From Ancylostoma caninum (lineage: Eukaryota; Nematoda; Chromadorea; Rhabditida; Ancylostomatidae): DNA of 64,000 bases. A program made the position numbers and the translations under genes. The notes below the pieces were generated by a model that was not told where the DNA came from, ran no database searches, and worked only from the letters and a program-made list of their open reading frames with translations. Numbering within the stretch: the stretch's first letter is position 1; every line of letters begins with the position of its first letter. This document shows, piece by piece, positions 13,030-23,800 of the stretch. The stretch is taken from assembly GCA_037903475.1 (NCBI GenBank), contig JBAJFG010000611.1:2170001-2234000 (forward strand), in the 5' to 3' direction.

Positions 13030-13330
13030 GCACTCATCTTCGTTCTCCTAGAGTCGAAGCGGTTGCATCAGAGCTCACATGTGGTGTAGATATTAACGTC
13101 TTCGCCGAATACAACAAAGACATTTTGAACAGCATTGCTTGTAGTGTTAGAGAAAAATCAAGGAGAATTGAAACATCGAGCACGAAGTTTCAAGTGTGAA
13201 CGTTGCCTTAACATGGCAAACCACATCATCACAGCATGCAATTGCAAGTCATACTTTTTTACTGCAAGAAAGCAAATTGCTTGAATGAAATGTCAAAACA
13301 TCATAGCGCATTCTGCATTTATCAATTCGA
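13030..13330 (+). pseudogene. Possible retroelement gag remnant (zinc-knuckle-like)
   Basis: Translated across one frame change, this region shows paired cysteines, then a histidine and a cysteine, then a second CKK..H..C cluster, which resembles the knuckles of BEL/Pao-type gag proteins. The frames carry stops, and the spacing is not canonical. The following 13470-13690 is glutamine/threonine-rich, which also fits a gag tail. The mariner at 13700 is inserted just downstream. This is a weak call based on residue pattern only. Confidence 0.25.
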
Positions 13331-13699
13331 CATGCGGAAATGTCTCGACACACATCCTACAAGATACCTATGACAAGTATGTTATTCCCATTTCTAACAA
13401 AACTATGCATATACTCAACTATAATATATACAAATACGCAATAACCACACTATAATGACGTAATTCGTTGAAGCTTGCGATCATTCACATCCGTCAAACT
13501 TCAAAAAACACCGTCAAACTTCAAAAAACAAACCAACAAACAATCAATTCCCAATTACAGCGAACTTGCTGTACCACGCATTCATGTGACTCCCTCAACA
13601 CCTTCTGCGGCGCTTGGTCGAGAATAGGCACACCTTCCAGCACCAGTCCGACTACGCAACAACCGTCATCGTGTCCAGACCGTCGACAGGAACATTGTA

Positions 13700-14460
13700 T
13701 TAGGGTGGTAAGAAAGTCTTGAGCCGATTTTTACAAAAGTTCCAGAACTTTTGCTTATTGATCGGTATCCATGACCTACCACGTGCTTTTTGTAGACAAA
13801 CACCTTTTTCTAGAATACCTAATTATTGGAGATGAGAGTGGGGTCCTCTACGATTTTAAAACGCACCGTGCCATGTGGTTCCGTCAAGGAGAAGATCGGC
13901 CAAATCGCACCCCCACCCAAACATCTGTCTCCTTTGCTACTTCTGGAATTCGCTAGAAATATTGTATTATGAGCGGCTCCCGCAAACACACACAGTCACC
14001 GGTAACACATACGCCAATCAGCTCCAGAGAGCCGCGGATGCTGTTTGAGAAAAACGGTCGAAACGAGTTTCTTGTACACCTACGCCATGATGAGGGTAGG
14101 CCCCAAATAGCTAAAGAGACCGGTGAAAAATTGGCGGAGCTGGGCTGGGTTACGTTTTCTCACTCACCCTATTCTCCTGACGTTGCCCCTTCCGACTACC
14201 ACTTATTTTGCTCTTTCAAGGCATTTCAAGTCAGGAAAAAATCCGCCAAAGTTGACCATGTTGGAAGGGAGGTCAGCGATTTCTTTGGCTCCCAGTCTTC
14301 CCATTCCTGGGAAAAGGGGACCGCTGACCTGCCCATTAGGTGGGACACTGCAGTGACTAACTATGGCTATTACATTGTTGAGCAAATTCCACTGTGCGCT
14401 GAGTAATAAAATAAAACACAAAAAAGTCTAAAACGGCTCAAGACTTTCTTACCACCCTAA
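13700..14460 (+). mobile_element. Internally deleted mariner, 761 bp
   Basis: The element has 27-bp perfect terminal inverted repeats (TTAGGGTGGTAAGAAAGTCT at the left, exact inverse at the right) and TA flanks at 13698-13699 and 14461-14462. A normal mariner is about 1.3 kb, so roughly 500 bp is missing, including the DNA-binding domain. Perfect ends suggest a fairly young insertion or recent mobilisation in trans. These ends differ from those of the mariners at 28156 and 30174, so it is a separate lineage. Confidence 0.92.
13777..14406 (+). pseudogene. Truncated mariner transposase
   Basis: Two pieces of a mariner transposase survive in different frames. The first (about 13777-13900) holds the segment with the first catalytic aspartate (IIGDES, normally TGDEKW) followed by a YDFKTHRAMW stretch. 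The second (13969-14406) contains the region of the second aspartate (LRHDEGRPQIAKET) and the third (YSPDVAPSDYHLF), then runs to the natural C-terminus and a TAA. The N-terminal helix-turn-helix domains, about 150 residues, are missing. The protein cannot be functional. Confidence 0.85.
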
Positions 14461-15108
14461 TAGATACTCTCATGCTGCCTTGTTTTACATTTATGTACTT
14501 TGCTCTCCTGTATCATTTTGCTGTACTTTTGTAATATTCGCTTTATAAATTGATTCAAGCAATCAAGTGACCACAACACCCAACAAGGGAAAACTCACCT
14601 CCACAATCCGGCCACCGGAAGCCGATTTTTCAACAACAACAAAAAATCCGTCATCAAGACTAATCTTCGCTGTCGGGAGTGTCATGGTGTCATGACTTCT
14701 GCTATTGAGAACTCATGATTCATACCTCATGCTCGGCATACCACAACTTCCATCCTCATGAATGGATGATTCTTGATCCTCTAGCTCCGCTGCTTATGGC
14801 TATGGAGCGAGGATAAAAACATGTGCCTCGAACAAGTTAGCTAGACAAGTATTCCCTCACGAGTTCTGATAATACTCCAGTAAACAAGTGACAAGGTACG
14901 TCCGTAGTAGGATCTATTCACTGTCCAACAGGACGGTATACAACAATCCCCGAGGTCGACCTTAACAAGCGGTTGGCACCGAACGTTCCGGTACGTTTCC
15001 AAACCCACAGGTCACTACACTTTCTTTCTCACACACTTTTTCTTTCCTTTTCCCTGTATAGTAAAATCAATTAGTTATTATTATGAGGCAAGTAGAATAA
15101 TAAGAGAG

Positions 15109-15146
15109 TTAGTGTAGTAGTGTCTAAGCAGTTGAACCACCAAAAC
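15109..15146 (+). repeat. 38-bp direct repeat, copy 1
   Basis: This 38-bp sequence is repeated exactly at 15187-15224, giving a unit spacing of 78 bp. It includes GTCTAAGCAGTTGAACCACC. The purpose is unknown; a local tandem duplication is the simplest reading. Confidence 0.85.
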
Positions 15147-15186
15147 AGAGCGTTGTATCTGCACCACATGTGAGCTCTGATCTAAC

Positions 15187-15224
15187 TTAGTGTAGTAGTG
15201 TCTAAGCAGTTGAACCACCAAAAC
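15187..15224 (+). repeat. 38-bp direct repeat, copy 2
   Basis: Exact second copy of 15109-15146. The sequence between the copies contains GCACCACATGTGAGCTCTGA and shows no coding signal. Confidence 0.85.
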
Positions 15225-15289
15225 TCTATTGGACCTTGATGCAGTCCAAACAGAATTCTTCATTTCGATTATATGCGGCAGAGACCTTC

Positions 15290-15469
15290 ATAGTAGATGA
15301 TTTGGCAATTCTGAGGTTTACGACTTTAGGTCCATATCGTCGCGGCTGCAGAATCAGGGCGGAACCTACACGACCCTCGCACTTTAGACATACTCTCTCC
15401 GCGGCTATCGTCTAGGTTCCACGGCGTTTCTACAGTCATGGAAAGCGTCTATCTTTTCGAGAAGGACTG
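15290..15469. mobile_element. Decayed, reversed copy of the 178-bp MITE
   Basis: The right end reads CTATCTTTTCGAGAAGGACTG followed by TA at 15470-15471, matching the terminal repeat of the MITE at 325-502 and 63773-63950. The interior (TCCATATCGTCGCGGCTGCAG and the following 100 bp) matches those copies in reverse orientation with many substitutions. The left end is no longer clear. It is older than the two complete copies. Confidence 0.7.
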
Positions 15470-16009
15470 TACTTTCCATCAAGATTATTCAACTCTTTAG
15501 GGACGGTAGTACGAGGAAGCCGATAACGTCAGTACCTTTCTTCGCTGCACCCCTGTCAAGCTTCAGTGTATCGCGACCCAGAACGATCCACTCTGCTAGG
15601 GCTTGAATGGAGTTAGGACGAAAAAAAGACGACTTGTTGCAGTTCCTTAATCCACGACTTAATCTACGATATTTCCATTTATTGTCTTTTTAGACAAAAT
15701 ATATTCGTTGTGAATTTGAACCACTTCATAATTTATATATTGATTTTGCCCAGACATGATCTATCGTTGCCTTCTTTTACTAAAATTTTACTTAAATTAA
15801 GCTCCATGACATCTCAAACTCTCATGTTGTGATGATAGTAGGCACACTTTGGAAGCAGGAAATAAATTAGTATAATCGCTATTTTTCCCTCCCAAGGTTA
15901 AATAGAGGGTGCGCCAGAATTATGGGTACCGCTGTGAGTTTGTTCCCGTATTGGCAAGCTTCAAGCACCTTCTGAGATTTCTTAAACATTTCCAATAGTC
16001 AGAATCTTC

Positions 16010-16442
16010 TACTTTCTGCTCATAATATCTATTCCGTCTTTCTCAGACATGGCCCAATTTTGGAGTCAACGTTCTATTTCTATCACTTAGCACTACAACA
16101 CCGTCTTCAGACACAGGATTTGTAACCCTTCAAAAATATGGAAGAGAAATCGAGAAGAAACTGGGTGAGGTCGACATATGCCGATGAGCTGTTTCCGTCA
16201 AATCTCTCATGAAACGAACATTATGGAGTCTTCAATGAGAATAACTGTGTGGAAACAACTGGAGAGGAACTTCAAAATTGAGAACAACTGTTTTGGAGCG
16301 TCGTGGAGCCTGCAAGAAGGTCCGAGAATAGTGCTAGCAAAACTTTTCAAATCGTCAACTTGGGTCGGTGACCTGCCAACTCCTTTGGCCTGTATCTCAC
16401 CGAATTACTCTATCTTCGTGATTCTTAGATCAAATTTATGCT
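16010..16442 (+). pseudogene. Decayed Tc1-superfamily transposase fragment
   Basis: Read across several frameshifts, the end of this region keeps the nucleotide pattern of a Tc-type DDE transposase. There is a degraded second-aspartate block (LQEGPR where LQQDGA is expected, about 16309-16330). It is followed by a tryptophan, a degraded SPDLNPIDYSIWG block around 16375-16425, and a terminal SNLC. The frames are scrambled, so only the order and spacing of motifs supports the call. A possible left terminal repeat (GGGTGCGCCAGAATTATGGG) is at about 15908, but no right partner was found. Confidence 0.45.
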
Positions 16443-16627
16443 AGGAACCACAGATTAGCTTGTAACTTGAAATTGATGATGACCACTACTTGCTTGCCAC
16501 AGATCTTCTCGGTAAGTCTCAAGTCCTATATCGGCACTAATGGAGTGACATTTGAAATCAAAATTAGAGCATTGTTGGTGTAAGAGTTGTTAACGTTCCC
16601 GCTTGAAGACCCCCCCCCCCTCCTCCA

Positions 16628-16800
16628 AATTATGGCCCGTATGCATGAACATCCCCGCTGGGGAGGGGATCGGCTGTTAAACATTGCAGTGATCCCCAGC
16701 GGGGTTCGCGCACATCCCCTCCCTCGATCCCCGTATGCATGAAGCGAGGGGATCCCCTGAGGGGGGGGGATGTGCATCCCCTACGAATAGTAGGGGTTCG
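16628..16800. repeat. GC-rich palindromic block 1
   Basis: This block is far more GC-rich than its surroundings. It contains CCCCGCTGGGGAGGGGATC and the inverse GATCCCCAGCGGGG about 40 bp away, then AGGGGATCCCCT and GGGGATGTGCATCCCCT, both near-palindromes. A poly-C run (about 16610-16620) precedes it. Related sequence occurs at 17300-17417. The block is probably a dispersed repeat or a minisatellite-like element rather than a gene; open frames on both strands follow from its composition. Confidence 0.7.
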
Positions 16801-17299
16801 AGAGTGGATCACGCTCAGCAATCAATTGTTTCCTTTCGTAATTCTGCATTTTTTTCGTGAATTGCAAGCTTTTCGACGGTTCTTTGCCCAACTTTACTGA
16901 TGTTCTATTCTGCATGTGTTTCATCCATTTCAAGTGTCTGCCATTCCTTTTTTGAGTGTAGCTTTTGCACCTCTCTTTTCTATAACCGTAATTTATGATT
17001 TTAACTTTACTTCACAATTTAAACTCTATAATCAATGCATTCCCTCCTCAATGGCACTTTCAGACGGTGTTTCTATACTGAGGTCGTGGATGTCGCTGTC
17101 CAAGAACGAAATGTGACAAAAGTGAAGGAGCAGACTTATAAGTATCCCTAACAATGATGTGAACCACGAAAATGTTCGAAAATATGGGAATAGTGGACTC
17201 CCACACTTTAAAAACCAAATTATTCCAGCCTTAGCGGCATTTTCACAAGGTGTTTCGATGCAAAAGACGTGATTGCACAAAACGCTCAAACAGCACGCG

Positions 17300-17417
17300 C
17301 AAGGGATGCATCCCCTCCCCTCGAAGTTTCATGCATAGCAGGGAGCCCCGCTGGGGAAGGGAGGGGATCGCTCCCCAGGGGATGCGCATCCCCTCCCCTC
17401 CCCAGCGGGGATGTTCT
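17300..17417. repeat. GC-rich palindromic block 2
   Basis: A second copy of the GC-rich motif set seen at 16628-16800, including CCCCGCTGGGG, GATCGCTCCCC and the perfect 18-bp palindrome AGGGGATGCGCATCCCCT at 17377-17394. The order of motifs differs from block 1, as if parts were inverted. Confidence 0.7.
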
Positions 17418-17431
17418 TGCATACGGGTGTT

Positions 17432-17470
17432 CTATAGGCGTATGGATGTTCTTCATCCATACGCCTATAG
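17432..17470. repeat. Perfect 17-bp-stem hairpin
   Basis: CTATAGGCGTATGGATG at 17432-17448 is followed by a 5-nt loop (TTCTT) and its exact complement at 17454-17470. It sits directly beside GC-rich block 2. No terminator role is expected in a eukaryote; it is more likely a foldback end or a replication product. Confidence 0.85.
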
Positions 17471-17813
17471 ATTCTTCGTGCGGAACGTTAGATTTATGTG
17501 GTACCTGTAATTTTGGCGAACCCTGTGTAGAGGGTGAGGCCCCGATGCACACACAACGTGGTTCCCCACAAAAGCTCATCTCAATACATGTGTCACTCGA
17601 ACTCAAGAGATGTATTTAATCAAAACTAAGTATTTATCAATCGACAAAAATATATTGGACACAGTTGAAGTGAGCGAATGCTGCCAAATTCAACAACAGT
17701 AAGTAAATGCCATATGAGGACAACGATTTCTACAATTATTAAAGTTTCCTTGAAGAGCAAGTTTTAGCACAACCATTGGCACGCAACCAGAACGACAATT
17801 CACAGTACTAGTG
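17471..17813. other. 3' flank of the endophilin B gene
   Basis: This AT-rich stretch lies downstream of the stop codon of the minus-strand endophilin gene and probably holds its 3' untranslated region. On the minus strand a weak AATAAT-type sequence lies about 70 nt after the stop and a GATAAA about 180 nt after it; I cannot choose the real poly(A) signal. Confidence 0.35.
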
Positions 17814-20800
17814 TTATATTAATTCAAGAAATGAGATCGGCACTCGACCCCGTACGCCGCCCTTTTCTGCCATTACGTAATCAGGATCAAGTCCTGGCAG
17901 GCGGTAAACGATCAGCACCTGAAAGCACATGTACTGTAGAGTGTGGATGTATCTGCACCAGGAACGTCTACAGAGCTTTTTGATGAATCGACCCAACAGC
18001 TTCACAGAAGTACATAGTGACCAAAACAAAAACAGAGTGGTAATTGTTGGGAAAAAACCCACATCGTTTTGACGCACGCTCATTTCTTGGGGAAGCACTG
18101 CATCATAATCTAGGATGACCCGAGCTTGCTTTGTTCCTACATCCGAAATATCGAAAGGCTTTCCAGTTCCAGTGACCGGCTGCAAATGGTACTGAGCAGT
18201 TATCGACAACATGGCAGTGAGAAAACATTTGCCTTTTCACCTTGGGTGGAGTAGATGTGGAGTTCGCATTAGTGGGGACAGAACCTGTATTTGTCGTCAC
18301 CAGAACAGCAGATGAACCTCGGAAGGTAAGAGTCCTAGGAAAAAATATTAGGTTGTCAAGCATGAAATATTTGGTTTCGAATAAAAAAGTTCCGAGAATT
18401 GTTTCTCAAAAAAGACGTTGATACACTTACACTTACATCGTGAGATTTTAATTAAACGGAACAATGACTGGCACATCCCTGTATCCATAGTAGTTTATGC
18501 TTGACAGAAAAAACCTTCATAGATTGTGAGAGAATTGTTTCATGGTAATATCTCCAGAACAGCGTCTGCCCTTCTTCATCGATTCCATGCAGAGCACCAA
18601 AAGGTAACTCACACGCAAGAGAAATAAGCTCGTATTCGAACCAAAAAAGTGGATATTTGACAAAAAAAAACATCCTTGTCGCATCGGAAAAAATTATGGC
18701 ATGCTACTCATTTGGCCAATTTCATATCCTGCAGCATCGCTTCGAGTTGCACCGCAGCCAAAATACGGCTGGTCAGGAATGCTAGGAACTAGTGTCGACA
18801 GCTAGCTCGATCTTTCAGATGACTTTGCCTCCATTTGAATTAGCAAATATGTAAACTCCATGTCAACATTTGAACTACAATCTTCGTTGTTTCAATCACA
18901 TTATGTTTTGAAAGAAGTTATTACATCTCAAAATCAAGTAACACCCATCGCCTTTGAGCTGTATCGCCTGAAGCTAAGACATGGCACTTTCCTGAATAGT
19001 AAGTATATCGATCGATAATTGTAGGGATGCGAGGCTGCGTAAATTGTCCATGTATTACCATGTAGCGAAATTCATAGTCAACAATTTCCCGAAAAAAAAC
19101 TGAGTCCTTCAGGTATTGCTCACGAAAACACCTTCCGGAGTCTTTTAAACTTGGAGCGAGAGTGCCAAAAAAAATAGTTCCACTCGGGTGATGTTGAGGG
19201 TTTCGAATGAAGGGCAGAGATGAGCATCATGTGGCTGCGGGAACAAGCGTTTTTTTTTTAATTCAATAAAACTTTGAGATGACGTCAATGAATCTATGAC
19301 ATAAGCTCAAGCGACGTGTAATCTGCGTTGACGAGAAAACAAACCCTGCAACATACACAGGAAGCCAAAAAAAAAAAAAACTGGCCAAAGACAGACCAAT
19401 TGGTTCCAGTAAAAAATCTCTTCAGAGAACGTCAAGATCTCACGGAGTTTCACTTATGAATATCACTTCAGGAAACTTTTTTTGCCAAGAACAACGTCTC
19501 AAGGTGTTGAAATGAACGAGATTTCACAAAATGTCGTGAGTGCATCTTCGCATACGCGAAAAACTTAGTCCTTACATTGTCCAAAGGAAAGTAGATAAAT
19601 TTCACAGCGATTTCAATAATTGACTTTTCCTCAACCCCCCCCCCCCCCCCCCTCGCAAAGTCACTACTGGCCCACCACTGGTGCTATTACCAACTGAAAT
19701 GAGCGCATACATCCTCTCCTAGGAAAAATTCTGCGAGGGGGTCGCATTACTTCTGCTACTACACGCCCACTAGAAACTCAATAATTTATGAAAAGAAATA
19801 GGAACATAACTAAATGCAATTCACCCTAATAGAACTTCATATGCCCAAAATTCTGGTTCATTATCCACAGTACTATCCGACTAATGGAAACATCTTGTAG
19901 CAGAGAAAACATACAGCCAGAAAAATTAAGCACGTAAAAGAACTTCGTACCTTTTCAAAGAAGACAATCTCGTGATGGCCAAAGAACAGAGGAACACAAC
20001 ACATAATAAGTTACACACGTTTCAGAATGCATATAGAACCGAGCAAGATATTTACATTTCAACGGAGCTCACGAGCAGCATGATCACAAAATCGACGATA
20101 AGATCGGGTATCCAGCACACGAAAACGAAAGATGGAGGTTAACAAGAACAGTACAACCTAAGCAACGAGCACAGTTTGGAATAGTGGAAATGGCAAAAAA
20201 GAAGTCGCAAAACATCACTTGAGATCATCTCCGGGAGTAAGAACAGGCCCATTCCGTGCAGTGTTTGGGGAAGCTTTAGCGAACAGTCCAATGTGTGGCT
20301 CACTCAGCGAACTAAAACACAACACTAGACTACACACTGACTGCAATTCCAGGATACCACAATCTATTCAAATCTTCAGCCACAACTACAACACTGCTCC
20401 AATCGTTCATTTACTGTTGCACACAGGCACTTTCCTACTGGATAACGAGACAAATACGACGCGATATTGAGCAAGCAAGTGCAGCTACATTGACTATTAT
20501 TATCCCCATTGTTCCACTTCGACATCATCCAAAACCACTATCAAGGCACAGATGCATTATTGAAATAGTCCAAGGTAAACGTGTTACCATACCAAATTTA
20601 ACCGGACATGACGTTGTCTATACCCAGCTGCCACGCATCAGATTACACATCCTTTCAATGATGCAACCGGGCCCAAGTTACGAGAGTGACCTACCATTCG
20701 AGATATGCTGCGTGTGTGTATTTAATCGTGACAAGCTGTTTTGCATATTATGATAAGATGAAAAATCAATAATTATTAATACAGCGAGTAGAATTCACAT

Positions 20801-23800
20801 CTCCAGAATGCGCTGCCTCAGTTCACCACATATTATTATATTCCTTACTCGTATTCTCTTCGTAATAAAAAGGATTAAGGTGGAGGTTAGGGTTTGGCGA
20901 TTTGTAATCTTGATATGCGCTGCCTCAGTTCACCACATATTCAAAGATTACAAATCGCCAAACCCTAACCTTCACCTTAATCCTTTTTATTACAAAGAGA
21001 ATACGAATAAGGAGTAGATGGAGGAGCTTATAAAGGCTAGTATTTACATATCAAAGGGATTTCAAAACTTGGGAAAAATAGCAAGAACGTCCTCTACAAG
21101 AACTCTACCCTGTGCTAACGAAGTTTCTTTTTTCGAAGTATGCCTACGAATTTCACTCACTCCAAATGGAAAAAATGGCGCACCGATGAATACCTTACAT
21201 TTCTTCTTCATCATTGCGAAACAAACTTTTGGCATTAATTTTGCAAACTAAGGATACTATCACGATCCTTTTGTCACGAATTTCTAATATTTTATTCAAT
21301 ATTGTTACAGAGATTTGAATGAGCTATTGTTTTGTTTTAGTCTGTAAGATTTACTTCGTATATGGTCTTACTTGACTTTTGACGGTGTACCTATTTGATG
21401 TAACAAGCAAATTGTGCTGCTTTCATTAATGTAATACGATCTCCTAGCTGCTTTACAGGGAGACACTCCTCAGAATCAAAATCCCACGTAGTTACCGCCC
21501 TTCAGATGTCATCTGTGCATCAACTCTAAATTCGATCTCATATTTTTCATTGTAGCAGTGACTCATTCAAACAGTGACAGACATGAGCTGGAACACAGAG
21601 AACTGTTGATGCAGAAATTGTTGATTTGATGCTGAGTCATAAATAGATGAAAACAGCATCATCAAGGCTACACATTTTCATTTTATGGAACTCTTTCAGG
21701 GATGTGGTAGGCAAATCCTCAACAGCCACTTCTAATTCTATAACAAATAACTTCGAAAACCTACCCGCTAAGTTCCCGTTGCAAATCAGCCATCATCTGA
21801 TGAGCTTGAGCGAAGTAAGACATTTGCAAGTCGACGAAATCTCGAAGGCATTTCAACTGGTTGTTCTGAAATAATTCAAATCTTTTCGCCGCAACAAATA
21901 TAAATAAAGGACCCCGTGCTCGAGACATAATCGATATTTTGGGCCGATTATCTGGAACAATTACCCTCAAAACTGAATTACACAGAATTATCGCGACTCC
22001 CTAGGCTCAGCGCGCTTGGTACGCACAGATAAAGAATGAAAACAAGGTGCCCTTCGGATCTGCGGAACACGCAAGCTAAGGGTGAATTCAACGAACGCAA
22101 CACTCAACGGGCAAAATACAATATCCGCTGAACGGATATCGCATCGCTTGAATAAAAAAATTCCAACCCATGCTCTCTATTTCTAAGCAACAATCCAGCA
22201 CTCTCAAACAGGTGCTGACTGAAATGTGGGAGAGATTTTGGATGAAGTACAGAAATGGAGATTTCATTGAAAACATAAGCGATGGTTTTCTGGTGCGCCT
22301 CCTGTACTAATCTTCACCAAATGAATAGTCGAGAAACGGTTACATGGAAACAAGCGCAAACGCATACATAAACTTTTAAACTACGAAAACCAGAAAACTG
22401 AGCCTAGCGTTCCTAGATATAGTGTGTTTCACTGGAGAACATCGTTGTGCAGATATTAGAGAAAGAGAACACGAGAAACAGTGTTGTACTCGGGGAGACG
22501 GGCGAGAAATGCAAATCAAGGGCACACATCAGCTATCATAGTCGTTGAAACGGACTATATCGGAGCAAAATGTGAATCAATGTTAGTTGCTCTAGCACAG
22601 ACAGATTAGCTTTCCAACCGACGAAAATGAGAGAGGACTCACTTCTCAATGAGGTGAAGCCAAAGAAATTGTAACAAGTAAATGGTTAACTAATAGGATA
22701 CAGGAGCATCAGTTCCGAATCACATCACCATAGAAACCTTCAAATTCATGCGACAAAGAAGAAGACTTACGTGTGCCGTCTGGATTCCTTCTAGCAATAA
22801 CTTCGTGATTTCAACTTGCTTGTCGAATTCGGCCTGTGCAACTCTTAAGTCCGCTTCCGCCTGAAAGGGTAGCTCAACCGTGGAGCGAATAATCAAATTC
22901 ATAAAAGAAGATTTAGAAGAAAAAAAAAAGGAAATAGATGGGCTGGTTGTCTTCTTTGAATCAGAAAACAAGACTCAAAATTCCAACCACTTAAGTAGCA
23001 TTTATGATGTGCGGATATCACTCATCAACGAATCATCTGGGAAAATCATAACACTATCAATATTTTGTCAGGTGCTACTTGCCCAAACTTAGATATTTCC
23101 ACCCATAAATCCCAAACGGACATTCGAATAAAAAGGAAAAAACTAACAGGAAATAAATTTCATGCTCATTCCAGCAGAACATCAAGAAAAAAAATTAAGG
23201 TACCATAACCTTTCAAGATGATATTGAAGTATTCACAAATACGACACAACATCTATCAAACCTGTTCAACGGAAAAATTTCCACTGGTTTTACTATTAGC
23301 CTAAAATGGTGCAACTTCGAATAAAAGAAAGAAAAAAGAAAGAAAATAGAGTAAACCCGTATGGGTATGAGGAGCGTGACTATACTCACAGCTGCTTGAC
23401 TCTCCACAGTTTTCGCCTTCCTCAGTCGACTCTTGCAAGCATCCAAGTCCAACCGCTTGCCATTCAATACTTTGCGTTCCTTCTGGAAAGTAGTAAATGA
23501 AATAACGGAATTAAAGAGCTCACATTCATGACCCAAAAGTGTCAAAACACAAAAATCTTAATCCAAAAGTAGTGGAACCAGAATTCAGCGTACCTGTATC
23601 GTTTTCATGTCGCCTTCCAGGAATCGGCGAATTGGAAGAAGGGTTTGGCTAGCCGATGACGTCACGAATTCCCTTTCAGCTTGTCCTAACTTTTGCTCGG
23701 TTTGTGCTATCTTCACCAGCGCGCTTCCTTAATTAGAGAGTTTAACAAACTCTCCAGGGAAATTCCGCTGAGGAAGGAGTGTACACAAAGTATGGCGATA

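Larger units (their letters stand above)
18335..21764 (-). other. Large intron of endophilin B
   Basis: This 3.4-kb interval separates the last BAR exon from the linker exon. It holds a poly-C run at about 19637-19652, poly-A/T tracts and the foldback at 20808-21012. Plus-strand open frames at 20219-20470 and 20490-20753 have no recognisable domain and were not accepted as nested genes. The first BAR-to-linker junction is phase 2 on both sides, which supports direct splicing across the interval. Confidence 0.75.

Noticed and set aside
16526..16821. Open frames on the minus strand in the GC-rich block
   Set aside because: They arise from the palindromic GC-rich repeat and read proline/glycine/arginine-rich peptides in several frames.
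17269..17619. 116-codon plus-strand and 106-codon minus-strand frames
   Set aside because: Overlapping frames on both strands of the repeat and hairpin; composition artefact.
18452..18673. 73-codon minus-strand frame in the endophilin intron, considered as an extra exon
   Set aside because: Splicing directly from 21765 to 18334 keeps frame and gives the normal family length; the peptide does not resemble the endophilin linker.
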